Source of the DNA: Acanthosepion esculentum
Taxonomy: Eukaryota; Mollusca; Cephalopoda; Sepiida; Sepiidae
DNA: 64,000 bases
Reading direction: 5' to 3'
Assembly (NCBI GenBank): GCA_964036315.1
Contig: OZ038509.1
Location: 27,760,419 to 27,824,418 of the forward strand
Shown here in pieces: positions 32,561-43,689 of this stretch. The notes under the pieces were generated by a model. It had not been told where the DNA came from, did no database searches, and saw only the letters and a list, made by a program, of their open reading frames with translations. The position numbers were made by a program, and so were the translations under genes. How positions within the stretch are numbered: the stretch's first letter is position 1; each line of letters opens with the position of its first letter.

Positions 32561-32954
32561 TTATTTGCATCGGAGAGGTCGTATACCCTTGATTTTTCTT
32601 TTACTATTTCTTATTATTCTCATACTGTGTTGTCCTTCCTCTTGTCTTTTTTGTTTTCTCTTTAATGGTGATCTCGGCCTCTCTTCATTTTCTTCCTCAC
32701 TCTCATCCATCTTTTCATTCTCGCTTTCTTCCATTTCCTGCTCTGTTCCACTTTTGTGACTTTCTGTTTCTTCTTGTTCTTGATCTTCCATTTCCACATC
32801 ATCCAGTTTGTTTCTGCTTCTGAATCGATCTACATGTGCCAGTATATTTTGTCCCTTTTTCTTAAGTCTAGCCATGTTGTGTCCTTTTTGTATCAGGAAA
32901 TTTGAATCTTCTGGATCAGCCTCTTTATTCTTTCTATACCATGCCTTTTCTTTT
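32561..32954 (-). CDS. Candidate coding exon, charged nuclear-type protein
   Basis: Minus strand: a polypyrimidine run ending in TTTTTACAAG gives a splice acceptor, so the exon would start at 32954. From 32953 one frame stays open for about 130 codons to TAA at 32561. It begins KEKAWYRKNKEADPEDSN and continues through MARLKKKGQNILAHVDRF. An acidic stretch rich in Glu/Ser follows, then a basic SPLKRKQKR segment resembling a nuclear localisation signal. A possible donor (GGGTATAC) at about 32586 could end the exon before the stop. The balanced residue use and splice acceptor argue for a real exon; the gene was not identified. It lies inside the intron proposed for the plus-strand gene. Confidence 0.5.
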
Positions 32955-33299
32955 CTTGTAAAAATATAAAAAAAACAAACAAAATGTAAATATAGCCATA
33001 TGAGTTAAATTTAAGACAACTTGATACGGAACATTTACTTTTGACCAATAGCTATCAGTAACTGAAGTCAACTTCAAAATACAAGTGCAAGACTGAGAGA
33101 AAGTGACGGAAGGAAGATTAATTGTTTTTTTTTTTTTGGGCAAAGATGACAAGACAAAGAAAACTTGTCTATAAAGCTGACCATCTCGCGCAAAGGAAAA
33201 CAGAAGGTCCGAAATGGACTACTCAAAAAGATGGACCATAGCTGCTGAATTGCGTACCCCCTACACTTACACCTTAACCCGCCTCTGCTCACTTATAGT

Positions 33300-33985
33300 A
33301 GCAAAGTACTACCTAAGAATAAAAGCTGGTTTACTACTCGATATTGTTTTGTTTTTCTCTCACGGGTAACGATCTGGCCAAAGGGTAGTTTTTAAGCCAC
33401 AAGCATTTGACTGAAAGAAGCTGAACCCTGTCAAAGAACCTGGTGTTTGGTCTCAGCTGCAGCACAACATAAACAAACTTTATCTTATGAGCAAAACTGA
33501 GACTAAAGACATTTAATTACACTGATTCTCAAAGGACAAATATTGCCAATTCATCAAATACCTTTTGTAAATGATTGTTATTAACACCTGCTTACTTTGT
33601 GTTTTATTGTCTATTGTGCTGGGGGTATTTACAATCTGGCTATTTTAAATAAAAAATTTCTTAAGCTTAGTAAACATTTTTGAAAATATGTACTTGAATA
33701 TAATGCAACTCACCTTTTTTGCCTTTAATTTTCGTTCAAAGATTCTTGTATTATGCACAAGAAAATGGGGTATGATGGCATACATTTCATAGAACCTTTT
33801 CATATTTAAAATAATTTTAATTGATGTTTTTTAATCCCTTGAAAAGATTTCTATTGAATCAGCTTTTGATTTTTATACAACTAAACACTGTAAACAATTG
33901 TTTCAATAATTCATATTTGTGAATATTACGTATTCAGAATTTTAATTTTCTGTATTGTTTTATTTTGCAAATATTTATTTTATTG
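33300..33985. other. Intron-like AT-rich stretch
   Basis: No open frame or repeat recognised; T-rich towards its 3' end, consistent with the acceptor at 33988. Confidence 0.4.
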
Positions 33986-33988
33986 CAG

Positions 33989-34021
33989 GTAAGTCATTAT
34001 GAGTGACCTCTATGTATTTTG
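33989..34021 (+). CDS. Candidate 33-bp start-codon exon
   Basis: The segment is preceded by TTTATTTTATTGCAG (a very good acceptor) and followed by GTAAGTAAG (a near-ideal donor). All three frames carry a stop upstream of an ATG at 33999. That ATG is open to the donor and encodes MSDLYVF plus two bases of the next codon. This fits the first coding exon of a spliced gene with a 5' untranslated intron, and it pairs with the donor at 31747. The gene is not identified. Confidence 0.45.
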
Positions 34022-34029
34022 GTAAGTAA

Positions 34030-34642
34030 GATTTCAATTCCTTTGAATATTTTTTTTTATTCTTGCTGATCTACTTAGAATTGGCTCTTTGACAATTCTC
34101 ATTTTATCAACAAGATTCAGTTAGTGTTTTAGAAGATATTCTCTGTAATTACAATCAATTCATTTTGTGCATGAAATAGATTTGAATTATTGGTTATTAA
34201 ACTATTTTCATATTTTGGACATCTCTTTTATTGCATTTAGATAAGAAGCATTGGTTTTAAAATGATTGTAAAATTATATAATATAAAATACCAAATCTGT
34301 AGGTAAAAATGTGCCAAATCTTCTAGGCTTACATTTGATTGGATCTTTGGGATGGCAGTAATTCAGTTCGAATGTGGGTAAGAAACCATAACACAGCTGA
34401 TGACACTAGAGTCAAAAAGTATCAGACTTCTGAACAGAAATAGGATGAGAAAAGAATTTCAATCTGGAAATATCTTAATAAATAAATGTTTTCTATTAAA
34501 TTATCAAAATGGTTTAATTCTTTTTGATACTATAAAGTGATTTGTTTCCATTCTCCGATCAAAAAGAAAATAAGCAGAATAGGTTCCTAATGATTACCTG
34601 CCTTTATAGAACCAGTTCCTGGGAATTTAGGATGCCACCTCC

Positions 34643-34685
<43 letters not shown>

Positions 34686-35530
34686 CTGGCTAGCAATAAA
34701 GCATACAACTATTAGAATTTAATTTAATTATCATTTGATATGTTTCTTATAGTAAGTGGAACTTGTAGTATAAAGCAATTTCATATAAGATAAAAGTGTG
34801 GTGGCAATATGGAAATCTATATAGTCTGATGTCATGAAATTTTCATGTTTTTTTTTATCTTATTCATTGAATACAATGTGTTAAATCATTGTAAACTTTT
34901 GTGATTGTTGTAAGAACTTTGATTTACAGAGTGTGTACAAAAAATCCTTTGCAGCCTGGTTTTATGAAAATGAAACAAAATTTCTTGTGGCAATATGTTG
35001 GTTTTATTTTATCCATTGTAGAAACTTCTTTCTATCCAGTAACATTTTACCTTAAAGCGAGAGATTGGAGATAGGCAAATTATTACTTACTTAAAAATTC
35101 TTCTTATGTTATGGACATAGGAATTTGATGGTCATTCTTTGTAATATTTTATGCCAAATAATATCCACTGCTCTTTTATTGTCACTGAAAAACATAACTG
35201 TTATATTTTAGTCTGGGTTGAAAAAGAGACAAGAGTTTCTCATTTCATATCATATGGGTTGAACATGTGAAAATGTTTGTTTATTTCAAATCATCTTGGT
35301 CAAATAAGGAACTGTAGTTTTTTATTTTCTTGCTGGTCATATATATGCATTTACTGACCAAATCCACATCAGCATGACATGTACTTTGTTGGTCATGTGA
35401 TTCTGTAATGTGATTATAGTTGGGTACATGTTTTCTTTTCATGTCATAATTTTACTGAATATGGGATGTATGTCATTCGATCATGTTAAACATAAACTTT
35501 GTTTCAGAGTTCATATTTTTATATGGTTTC
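34030..35530. other. Intron-like stretch with (AT)n
   Basis: AT microsatellite at 34646-34683; otherwise no gene or repeat recognised. Confidence 0.5.
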
Positions 35531-35534
35531 TAGT

Positions 35535-35930
35535 TCACTATTTACATTATTCGGACAATTGTACTCATCTTTGTCACCATAATTATCACAACGCTCTGGC
35601 CACTGTATGCTCCGCCCTTCTTCAGGTGGTTGGAAACCCTTTATTTCGCTCACTGGGAGTAGACTGTTCTAGTTCCACGTGCCATGTATAATGGATGTCA
35701 GTTATCAGTTATCTCCTGTTAATTCCCCTCTCCAAGTTCTCCACCGCCTTAACTAGGTATTGAACTCACATTCTTTTGGGTCCTGTCACTGGATCTAACT
35801 AACGCCTTTATCCACTGTGCCATGTGTCCTTGAGAATAACAGCTGAAACATTGTGACAAAGATGAGGACAATAGCCTGAATAATGTAAATAGTGTACATA
35901 ATACTTCATCTCAGAAATATAGACAAGTTT
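35535..35930 (-). mobile_element. tRNA-SINE fused to PLE tail, copy 2, with inverted 5' piece
   Basis: Minus strand from 35830: GGACACATGGCACAGTGGAT (A box TGGCACAGTGG), GAGTTCAATACC (B box), the body, GGAACTAGAACAGTCTACTC, then GTTTCCAACCACCTGAAGAA and the PLE tail to 35535. Directly outside the tRNA head, 35831-35930 carries the same tail on the plus strand (AACAGCTGAAACATTGTG, AAGATGAGGACAATAG, AGTGTACATAATACTTC). That is the same inverted arrangement as on the real PLE relic at 3190-4385. Best-preserved member of the family. Confidence 0.8.
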
Positions 35931-36904
35931 CTATTTTATTTAAAGTAGATAATTTAAGGATAAAAATACATATAACATTAAATGTAATTTGACCTTAGAA
36001 AAGAAAAAAAATATAAACAAAAATGAAGAGGAGTAACTTTTTTCTTTGAATTTCTTAACCTTTTGAACACAAGTGGCCAGTGTGTGAACGTGCAAATACC
36101 GTACTCATTAGCGAGTCAGGGTTTAAAGCATTAAGCTGATTATAGAAGGAAACTATTGCAAACTCAAACCAAAATTAACAATTATCGTTCCGAGTGTAAT
36201 AGTGAGATTCAAAATAGGTCTCCAGTTCTGGTTGTCAGTTGCATCATGAGTTGACCTGAAGTATAGAATGCTGTGGTCAGGCCATGGGAAGCTAAAGTAT
36301 AAAAAATCAATAGAAATGACAATGATGAATCTATAGAATCTGAAAAAAGTACAAAAATACTAATTCAAAAGTATCACTGAATACTATCAACTAGTTTGGA
36401 GATCTAGGTAGGAACAAATATTTTTTTCTCTGCAATCACCTGACATTGCTTGGCAAGGATTAGGCATTTTGAACTGACACTGTAAAGATTTTTTCTTTTT
36501 TTCAAGGACATCATAAGTTATCAGTTTAAATTGCATTGAAATTAAGACAAATGCCATCCCAGCATAACTAGTGTCCTTCAAGGGATTTTGATTGGAGACT
36601 GAGCTGGATTAACCAGCTGACTGCAAGTGGAAATTTGTAATATTTTCTAAATCAATGTTGTCATCCAAAATCAAAGGTGAGCATGTCAAATGATGATGTG
36701 GATGAAGTGGGGGACTGTTACAGGTTTCATTCTCCACCCAACACATGTGGCCTCTATAAATTGCTTTTCATTTGGATTGAAAATATAGTGCAGATAAAGT
36801 GACTCTGATATTGATTAGCAAGATAACCTGGTGTTACCTGGTAGGAGAACAAATCTAGTTGAATATCGTATAATAAAATGTAAACTCAAATGATATTCAG
36901 TGTA

Positions 36905-36995
36905 CAGAGAAATACCTCCCACATAATGGTAAGATATTAGCTAGATGAAGATGCCATTGTCACTAATGTTTATCATTATGGGAGAGGTATTTCTG
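36905..36995 (+). ncRNA. Pre-miRNA-like hairpin
   Basis: The arms contain AAATACCTC with GAGGTATTT (9 bp) and CATAATG with CATTATG (7 bp), joined by further pairs, giving a stem of about 30 bp. The apical loop is about 25-30 nt, in a 91-nt hairpin. Size and shape fit an animal microRNA precursor, but no known microRNA was recognised, and a small fold-back transposon remnant would look similar. Confidence 0.35.
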
Positions 36996-36999
36996 CTGC

Positions 37000-37132
37000 A
37001 TCTTGTATAATATTTATATTTTTATATAATATAAAATTATTTTTATTGTTGAATAAAAATTTTAAGAATTAAAAATATGGTATTAAATGATTTTTTTTAT
37101 TATTAAATTTAAAAAAAATATTATATAATAAT
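37000..37132. other. Extremely AT-rich segment
   Basis: Almost only A and T for about 130 bp; no structure beyond small palindromes. Confidence 0.7.
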
Positions 37133-37275
37133 TTATTTGAACTGTTGTCATCATGTTGGTTGATATAACATTTAGGTTGTTGACATCTCTGACCTTCTTC
37201 AGGTGCCTGTCATTTGTTGACCTTCCAGGTCTTTCAACCAAACACTTTATTCCATCTATGAGGGTAGATTGTTTT
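37133..37275 (-). mobile_element. PLE tail, minus oriented
   Basis: GAACTGTTGTCATCATGTTG, TCTGACCTTCTTCAGGTG and TTTATTCCATCTATGAGGG: the tail plus the SINE junction, diverged. A plus-oriented piece at 37868-37940 (GATGAGGACAACTG after ATTGTGACTATG) makes it an inverted pair about 600 bp apart. Confidence 0.6.
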
Positions 37276-37324
37276 CATTCTGTAGAGGATATCTTGAATG
37301 TTACTTTTTATTAATCAACCTTAT

Positions 37325-37600
37325 TTTACTGACAGACATAATCATGTTGAAACACCAGTTCTTGTGCAATCCCTGAAGTTAAGCAATGTTGAGCATGGTC
37401 AGTAATTAGATTGGTGAATTTGGGAATACCAGGTGCTATACACTTGGATGTGCAATGGTTGTAATGGATAGCAGCTCGGAAGGAGAAATCAAAGCTGAGT
37501 TTGAATTCCAGTCAAGTTTGTTACATACCTAGGGAAAGGTATTAATCTATCTCTTCTGCCTCCAGATATGGGTTAAATAGCTTGTTAGACTGGGTCCTGT
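37325..37600 (+). mobile_element. 5S rRNA-tRNA chimeric SINE, copy 2
   Basis: 5S-like module: ATGTTGAAACACCAGTTC, GAAGTTAAGCAATGTTGAGC, TGGTCAGTAATTAGATTGG and GGGAATACCAGGTGCTATA. tRNA-like head: GGTTGTAATGGATAGCAGC, then GAGTTTGAATTCCAG. Body: GGGTTAAATAGC. The hairpin tail is not seen. It lies between the two inverted PLE pieces. Confidence 0.8.
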
Positions 37601-37984
37601 AACAAGTCTACTACAGAAAGTAATGGTAATCTACTGCATGAATTCTGCGGTGTCAGTTATGAATTGAAAAGAGACATGATTGCCCAAGCATGCATCATGC
37701 AGGGCACCTCAGGAAGGAAAGATAATGAATGAAGTAAGAAGGAAATTAAGCAGGAGATATTCTCGAACATGGACAGGAGAATGAGAATGATGTATCTAGT
37801 GGATTGAAGAAAGTCTTTACTTCAAAATTCCAAGAAGGTTAATGATGACAGCAGACAATTGAAAAAGGTTGGATGAAACAATGGTGAAAATATTGTGACT
37901 ATGACAACCAAGATGAGGACAACTGTTTGAATAAATCAGTGTTGCATATTATTATTATTATTGTTGAGACTTTCATATGGATGT

Positions 37985-38430
37985 GCCACATTTTTTGGAA
38001 CAGGAATAGAGGTTTATCCCTTGTTTCCTGTTTTAGATTGGGTTTTCGGTTCCTTCAAATTTGTACTTCTGACATCTGAAATTTTAATCAGTAATTTTTT
38101 TCCTTTCCCAATAGATAGGTTTGCCTGTCATCCAGTTCACACTCCTTCCTAGTCTTTTGAACAGGATTAGATGTTCATCCCTTGTTTCCAGTTTAGGAAT
38201 GGGTTTCTGGTCCTTTCTAAAGTCTACTTCAACTGTATACTCCTAATGTCTTCACCTGAACTCTGAAATTTTATTCACTAATTAAATCTTGACTTCTTCA
38301 AGTCTAGAATTAGCTGTCTATTTTTCCTGTTATCTTGGCCTTTCTTACACTAATACAACTCCACACAGTAACACTCTACCTTGAGTGGCCCTTGGGCCTT
38401 GTAGTGAGTAAACATTAGTAAAAAAAAAAA
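37985..38430 (+). repeat. LINE-like 3' remnant with poly(A)
   Basis: Two copies of the GTTTATCCCTTGTTTCCTG motif, then GACTTCTTCAAGTCTAG (Phe-Phe-Lys-Ser-Arg, the C-terminal signature of a LINE family also seen at 60572). The end is GAGTGGCCCTTGGGCC and an A-run at 38419-38433. Confidence 0.6.
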
Positions 38431-38957
38431 AAAATAATAATATGTCATGCATAGCACCAAACTTGTTCAGAGATATCTAAACTGTTATGTACAACTACTT
38501 TCTAAGATCAGTGGTTAAAAATGACTTTGAGTGAGTGAAGTCTGTGTGCCTCGACAAAAACCTTTCTTCTTTGAACCTTCTGGAGTGGTGCTACAGAATC
38601 ACAAATAAAGAACTGTACTAAATGAGAGAAAACAAATTTGTTGGGGACTTTCAACATCAGCAACTACTAAAATGGATAGCACATATAATTCAAGGAGAAA
38701 ATAATGGCATGATCAAGATGTTGATTTTCCATACCATTTTTCTTTCTTCTTTTTTTAACATTTCACTGCAAGCAAGGCAATAAAGCTACTAGGACATAAG
38801 GGGTTACTGGGAATGAAAGCGAATGGGAAAACTTCAAACAAAAGATTAGGAAGGAAGCACTCATCAATTCTGGAAGAGTGGTAACAGTTACTGGACTTGC
38901 AGAACTTATTTTCCTGAAAAACTGTTTTAGATTATATAAATTTCAACTAACAGTAAT

Positions 38958-39445
38958 ACTGGCTGCGCAGTCAAGGAATGCCAAATGTTTCTTTATAAGG
39001 AAAAGGTTAATATTGCCATTACTATTAGACATGAGAACAGATACTACACTTTGATCCCAGCCCTATGACTAGAAAGTGAAGAAAAGCCTTACTTGAGTAT
39101 CACTGGTTGTTCAGTTCATGGATGCTGAATGTTTCCTTATAAGGAAATAGCTAATAATACCATTATCATTGGAGATGAGGAGAATGGATACTACACTTTG
39201 ATCCCATCCCGATAACCAGAGAGTAAAGAAAAGTCTAATTGAAGTAGCATTGGCTGTTCAGTCAATGAATACTGAATATTTCCTTATAAGAAAACAGCTA
39301 ATATTACCATTAGAAATGAGGACAGATACTACACTTTGATTTCAGCTCAATGTCCAGAGAGGGAAGAAAAGTGTAACTCCATTAGCACTGGCTGCTTGGT
39401 CAATAAATGCCAAATATTTTGTTATAAAGAAACGGCTAACATTAC
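38958..39445. repeat. About 140-bp tandem repeat, 3.4 copies
   Basis: Units share ACTGGCTG, TTCAGTCAATGAATACTGAA-type sequence, TTTCCTTATAAGGAAA (a palindrome), ATTACCATTA and GATACTACACTTTGAT. Divergence between units is considerable, so the array is old. Origin unknown. Confidence 0.9.
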
Positions 39446-39693
39446 CATTATTATGATTATTGTTATTATTGAGTGAGTGAGAGAGCACCACACCAACAAA
39501 ATATTGCTTGGGTACAAATATATGAAGCCTAATATACCCATCAGGACACAGTTTGATAAGAGTAAATCAGGCAAATGTGCTATGACTTGAGTGGGGGCAA
39601 TTAGTCATCAAGTGGTAGAGCAATGACTTTCATGGCATGGAGTTAAAAGATTGAATGGATCAGAAATAATATTTATTTCTTAAGCATTTTAAT

Positions 39694-39720
39694 AGTGTTT
39701 TTTTTTTTGTTTTTTTTTTT
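39694..39720. repeat. Poly-T tract
   Basis: Two T runs separated by one G, abutting the 3' end of minus-strand LINE copy C; read on the minus strand this could be its poly(A) end. Confidence 0.6.
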
Positions 39721-39734
39721 GATACTTCTTCTTT

Positions 39735-40200
39735 ATGTGCCATGTCCCTTCAGGACATAGGCAATCATGACTCTCCACAAATTCCTATTCATTGTAGCTC
39801 TTAATAATCTTTGTCTTTCTGTTATTTATCCTAAACCTTGTTCTGCCATCCATTTACTCAAGCTTATTAAGCATGTTATACATTATTTTCTTGTAATTCT
39901 TGCCTTCAAATCTATCCTGTGAGTATCAGATTTTCCAAGCCCTCCTTTCTCATTATATTCCCCAGAAACCTCAAATGTCTCTTCCTGATGTTAAGTATTG
40001 GTTCCCTTTTTGTTTCTATTTTTTCCAAAACTTTGTGGTTGCTCACATGTTCGGTCCATAGTATCCTCAGCATCCTCCTGTAGAATCACATTTCTGTTGC
40101 TTCAAGTCTCCTCTTCATCTTTGAGGAGATCGTCCATCATTCACTGCCATACAGGAGGGCAGATATCACATATCAGTTTCGTACTTTTTTCTTGGTTTCT
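39735..40200 (-). pseudogene. Non-LTR retrotransposon RT C-terminus, copy C
   Basis: Minus strand translations show fragments matching the other copies: an EDTMDRTCEQPQ-like upstream piece, NIRKRHLRFLG, GLENLILTG and a C-terminal WNLWRVMIAYVLKGHGT-like end. The A-rich run right after it on the minus strand (39720-39694) fits a 3' poly(A). Broken by frameshifts. Confidence 0.7.
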
Positions 40201-40439
40201 AGTGAAATTTTCCTATTTCTTAGTATTACTGAAAATATAAATGACGATAAAATTTTTAAAAAAATATTTTGATTTTATGACAGTTTAAAATTTTTTCAGT
40301 ACAGTTCCAGGATAATGGTGGAAAATGTTAGTCTGAAGCCCTGTTTTTATTCTTATGATATTGTTTTATTTTTGTCTCGGCAAAGCTCTTTTTTTAAAGA
40401 GAGAAAAAAAACCTAGTTAAGAATGAGGAGACCTATAAT

Positions 40440-40870
40440 TGGCATTGTTAAATAGCAGCAGATCTTGCAAAAATTCTTTCTAATACTAATCATCCAGAGA
40501 CCAGATCTTGTGAGATGGTGTTCCGAGAGGAAGGCTGTTTATCTAGTTGAACTCACAGTTCAACAGGGGACAACGTTGTTGCTGTGCAAATTCAGAAAGA
40601 AGAGTAGTATGAAAACCTGGTAAAGGAATACAAAAATGCAGGGTGGCAAGCTAAGCATTTCGCTGTTGAGGATGACTGCAGAGGACACATAGGTGAACAT
40701 TTCTGAGGATGGTTTTTATTCAACCCTAAAGACAACATTAAATAATATTCAATCAGCAATGGAGAAATCAGGCCATTGGATCTGGCTCAAAAGAAATGAC
40801 AAGATTTAGAAAAATGATCACGGAAAGAATTCAGAATAGTGAATAGACAGTAAACCAATCGAACCTGGTA
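40440..40870 (+). pseudogene. Retroelement ORF C-terminus fragment, copy 1
   Basis: Plus frames read KEYKNAGWQAKHFAVEDDCR and QSAMEKSGHWIWLKRND. A W(Q)xxxxPVEVGCRG block followed by an SxWLWLxRxD block is familiar from the C-terminal end of some LINE polyproteins; the clade is uncertain. A second copy lies at 41750-42185. The two are separated by a SINE-derived array, so they may be two insertions or one segmental duplication. Confidence 0.5.
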
Positions 40871-40989
40871 GAGGAGACTCATATCAGTACTTCTTCCATA
40901 CTAATTTCAGTTGCCTTTTATTACAATTTCCAGATCATGTTCCTATGATTTTTAAGTAAGCAGCACATATTGGAAACAAAGAATAACCC

Positions 40990-41645
40990 TTTCTAGAGCT
41001 ATGTGCTAATACCCTTGGGAAAGGTTCAGATCTTCTCCCTCCAGCTATGATTAAATAGTAGGGCAGACTAGGTTCTATCGCCTACGGTGGCAACCTGTCT
41101 AGGAGAAGGAAAACTCTGAATTCAAAACTGAATGTAGCCCTGGTGAAGCACATACTATGTAGCTAAGGAAAGGATAGTTCGCATTGACTTGATGATCCCA
41201 ACTATTCACTTGGATTCTATAGCTTTGGGTGGCAACCCGTCTAGGAGAAGGAAAACTCTGAATTCAAAACTGTCTGTTGCCCTGGCAAAGCACATACTAT
41301 GCAGCTAAGGAAAGGATTGTTTGCATTGACTCGAAGATCTCGACTATTCACTTGGGTTCTATAGCCTTGGGTGGCAACCCGTCTAGGAGAAGGAATACTC
41401 TGAATTAATTCAAAACTGTATGTAGCCCTGGTGAAGCATGTACTATGCAGCTAAGGAAAGGATTGTTTGCATTGATTAGAAGATCTCGACTATTCACTTG
41501 GGTTCTATAGCCTTGGGTGCAGGTGGCAACCTGTCTAGGAGAAGGAATACTCTGAATTAATTCAAAACTGTATGTAGCCCTGGTGAAGCATGTACTATGC
41601 AGCTAAGGAAAGGATTGTTTGCATTGACTCAATGATCCTGACTAC
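40990..41645 (+). repeat. SINE-body-derived tandem array, 4 copies of about 145 bp
   Basis: The segment starts with SINE family-1 body sequence (ACCCTTGGGAAAGG, TCCAGCTATGATTAAATAG) and then repeats GGTTCTATAGCCTTGGGTGG, CAACCCGTCTAGGAGAAGG, GAATTCAAAACTG and GCAGCTAAGGAAAGGATTG four times. Two later units have an extra AATTAATTC. The first three motifs also occur once in the single SINE at 16430-16490, so the array arose from a SINE. Confidence 0.85.
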
Positions 41646-41749
41646 AGTCGAGAACAGTATAAAATTATATAGTTTTGTCAATTAAAACAGAAAAAAAAAC
41701 TACAGAGTGATGAAACCTGGAACTGAATATAGTAGATAGCAGCAGATCT

Positions 41750-42185
41750 GCCTGGCTGTCAAAAATGTTTTCCAATGCCAATCAGTCAGAGACCAGATCT
41801 GATGTTCCAAGAGGAAGGTTGTTTTCTAGTTGAACTCAGTTCCACATGAAGGTAGCATTGATGCTGCTCAAATTCAGAAAGAATGGTTGTCTGCTAAACT
41901 GGTGGAGGAATATGAAGATACAGGATGGCAGGTTAAATATTTCCCAGTTGAGGTTTCTGCGACAGAGAGCACATAGATGCATGCTTGTGGAAATGGCTAG
42001 GACTCATCAGAATCAGACAAATAAGTGCACCTTAATGGACACCCAAGCAGCAACTGAGAAGATGAGTCATTGAATCTAGCTCAAAAGAAATGATGAAAGT
42101 TCACTAGAAAAATGATCACCAAAAGAATATAAAACAGTCAACAGATCTGTTAAATTAGGTGGTGGGGCCTCACATCTGTTAAGGG
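41750..42185 (+). pseudogene. Retroelement ORF C-terminus fragment, copy 2
   Basis: Related to 40440-40870 along its length (AGATCTG, CAGAGACCAGATCTGATG, AGAGGAAGGTTGTTTTCTAG, GGAATATGAAGATACAGGAT, TCTAGCTCAAAAGAAATGA). The open 75-codon frame here lies in a different frame from the family and is fortuitous. Confidence 0.5.
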
Positions 42186-42189
42186 AGCT

Positions 42190-42940
42190 GATGCACAGTA
42201 GAATCTGTGGCAGACCCAGAAACAGAGCACAGTCTCTCTTGATGACCCCAAGAACCTTCTAGTATCTGGTACATGGAACATTCAATTGGCAGCTGCTCTC
42301 AAATTCCTTAATATTAATGACTAGCTGCTCATATCTGAGTATGCCTTTCTACTAGGGCAGATTCCTACTCAGGCACATTTGTGTTTGTTCAACACACAGA
42401 AAGCCTACCTGTGGTTAATACTGCAACTATTCTGAGTGGACCTTAGTTACAGTTTCTGGGAGAGAACACATTATCTGGCATGATAAACAATGCTAGTTTG
42501 GTTTTAGTATTATAAATATTTTTATAATATTGTAATATTTAATTTTATTTTAAATTTGGGGTCAGTAGAATTGTCCGAACTTTGCCTTTGATATCATTGC
42601 CCATTTTGAAGTTGCACTCCACAGCTATAGACAAACCAAAACTATTATTTGATATAATGCTGTGCTTTTTGTTCCCTTCACTGCCCTCATCCCCAATCTG
42701 TATGACTAATGGAAGTTTCTCCTCTGAAGGAAATGATCTAATGAAGCATGTGTTTCCAAACTGTGCTTAACACATTTTGTTAAGTACTTGTAAATCAATC
42801 AGTGACAATCTGTTGAATCAGTTAATAACCAGTTGAAAGGCAATTAAAATGCCAATCTTAGGCTAGAATGGTGCAGTCATTTGTATCTCCTTTGGCTGTT
42901 GATGTTATAGCAGCCAACCAAATAATTAACAATTTTGGTT

Positions 42941-42944
<4 letters not shown>
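42190..42944. other. No gene recognised
   Basis: No supported coding region or repeat; a 62-codon frame at 42582-42770 has no recognisable family. Confidence 0.4.

Positions 42945-42982
<38 letters not shown>
42945..42982. repeat. (AT)n microsatellite
   Basis: About 38 bp of AT; the nearby minus-strand frame encoding Ile-Tyr repeats is an artefact of it. Confidence 0.95.
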
Positions 42983-42985
<3 letters not shown>

Positions 42986-43089
42986 TGAGTGGACAAAGTG
43001 ATTGCTGGAGGCTCTGCCTATGAAACTCTGGAGTCAAGATGCTGAATGTAACACCAATCATCTAAGTGACAAACTTTATATTTGTATTA

Positions 43090-43093
<4 letters not shown>

Positions 43094-43130
<37 letters not shown>
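43094..43130. repeat. (AT)n microsatellite
   Basis: About 37 bp of AT dinucleotides. Confidence 0.95.
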
Positions 43131-43135
<5 letters not shown>

Positions 43136-43581
43136 GGAGATAAGCCGATTCTGCTACCTTGATTTCAACCTTTCAGTGTCTTAAGCTGAATTTGGTCAGT
43201 TGATTTTCCAACACTCTATTTAAAAAAAAAAAAATTATGAACACTATTTTAAAAATAAATAAATAAGTGCATGACATGAGGTGTGGTAGAAGGTGAGGAG
43301 GAGTGGTGAGAAGCAAGTGTATTAGAAATGTATTGGTGGGGGGGGCGGTTAAATGAAATATACATGCTTTCTTTTCATCTCACTTCATGTGAACTCAAAA
43401 GGAACTTTTTAGTATGTATACAAAAGGTAATAATTTTGAATCTCATTCAAAATGTTTTTTGGTCTGGAGATGTTATTATAGCTAACTTGTTGGTAAAGGT
43501 TGAAGGTATTTCTATAATTGCTGTAAGGTTTCGCTTTTATAAAAATTTTCCTGTTTACAATTGGATCTTTTTTATGTTTTT

Positions 43582-43689
<108 letters not shown>

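Noticed and set aside
32436..32759. 107-codon plus-strand frame with hydrophobic start
   Set aside because: Largely the antisense of the charged exon on the minus strand; the Leu/Ser/Phe-rich part mirrors its Glu/Lys codons. The acceptor-like TTATTTTCAG before it was not enough.
36600..36676. Donor-like AAG/GTGAGC at 36676
   Set aside because: No acceptor with a pyrimidine tract upstream, so no exon was called.
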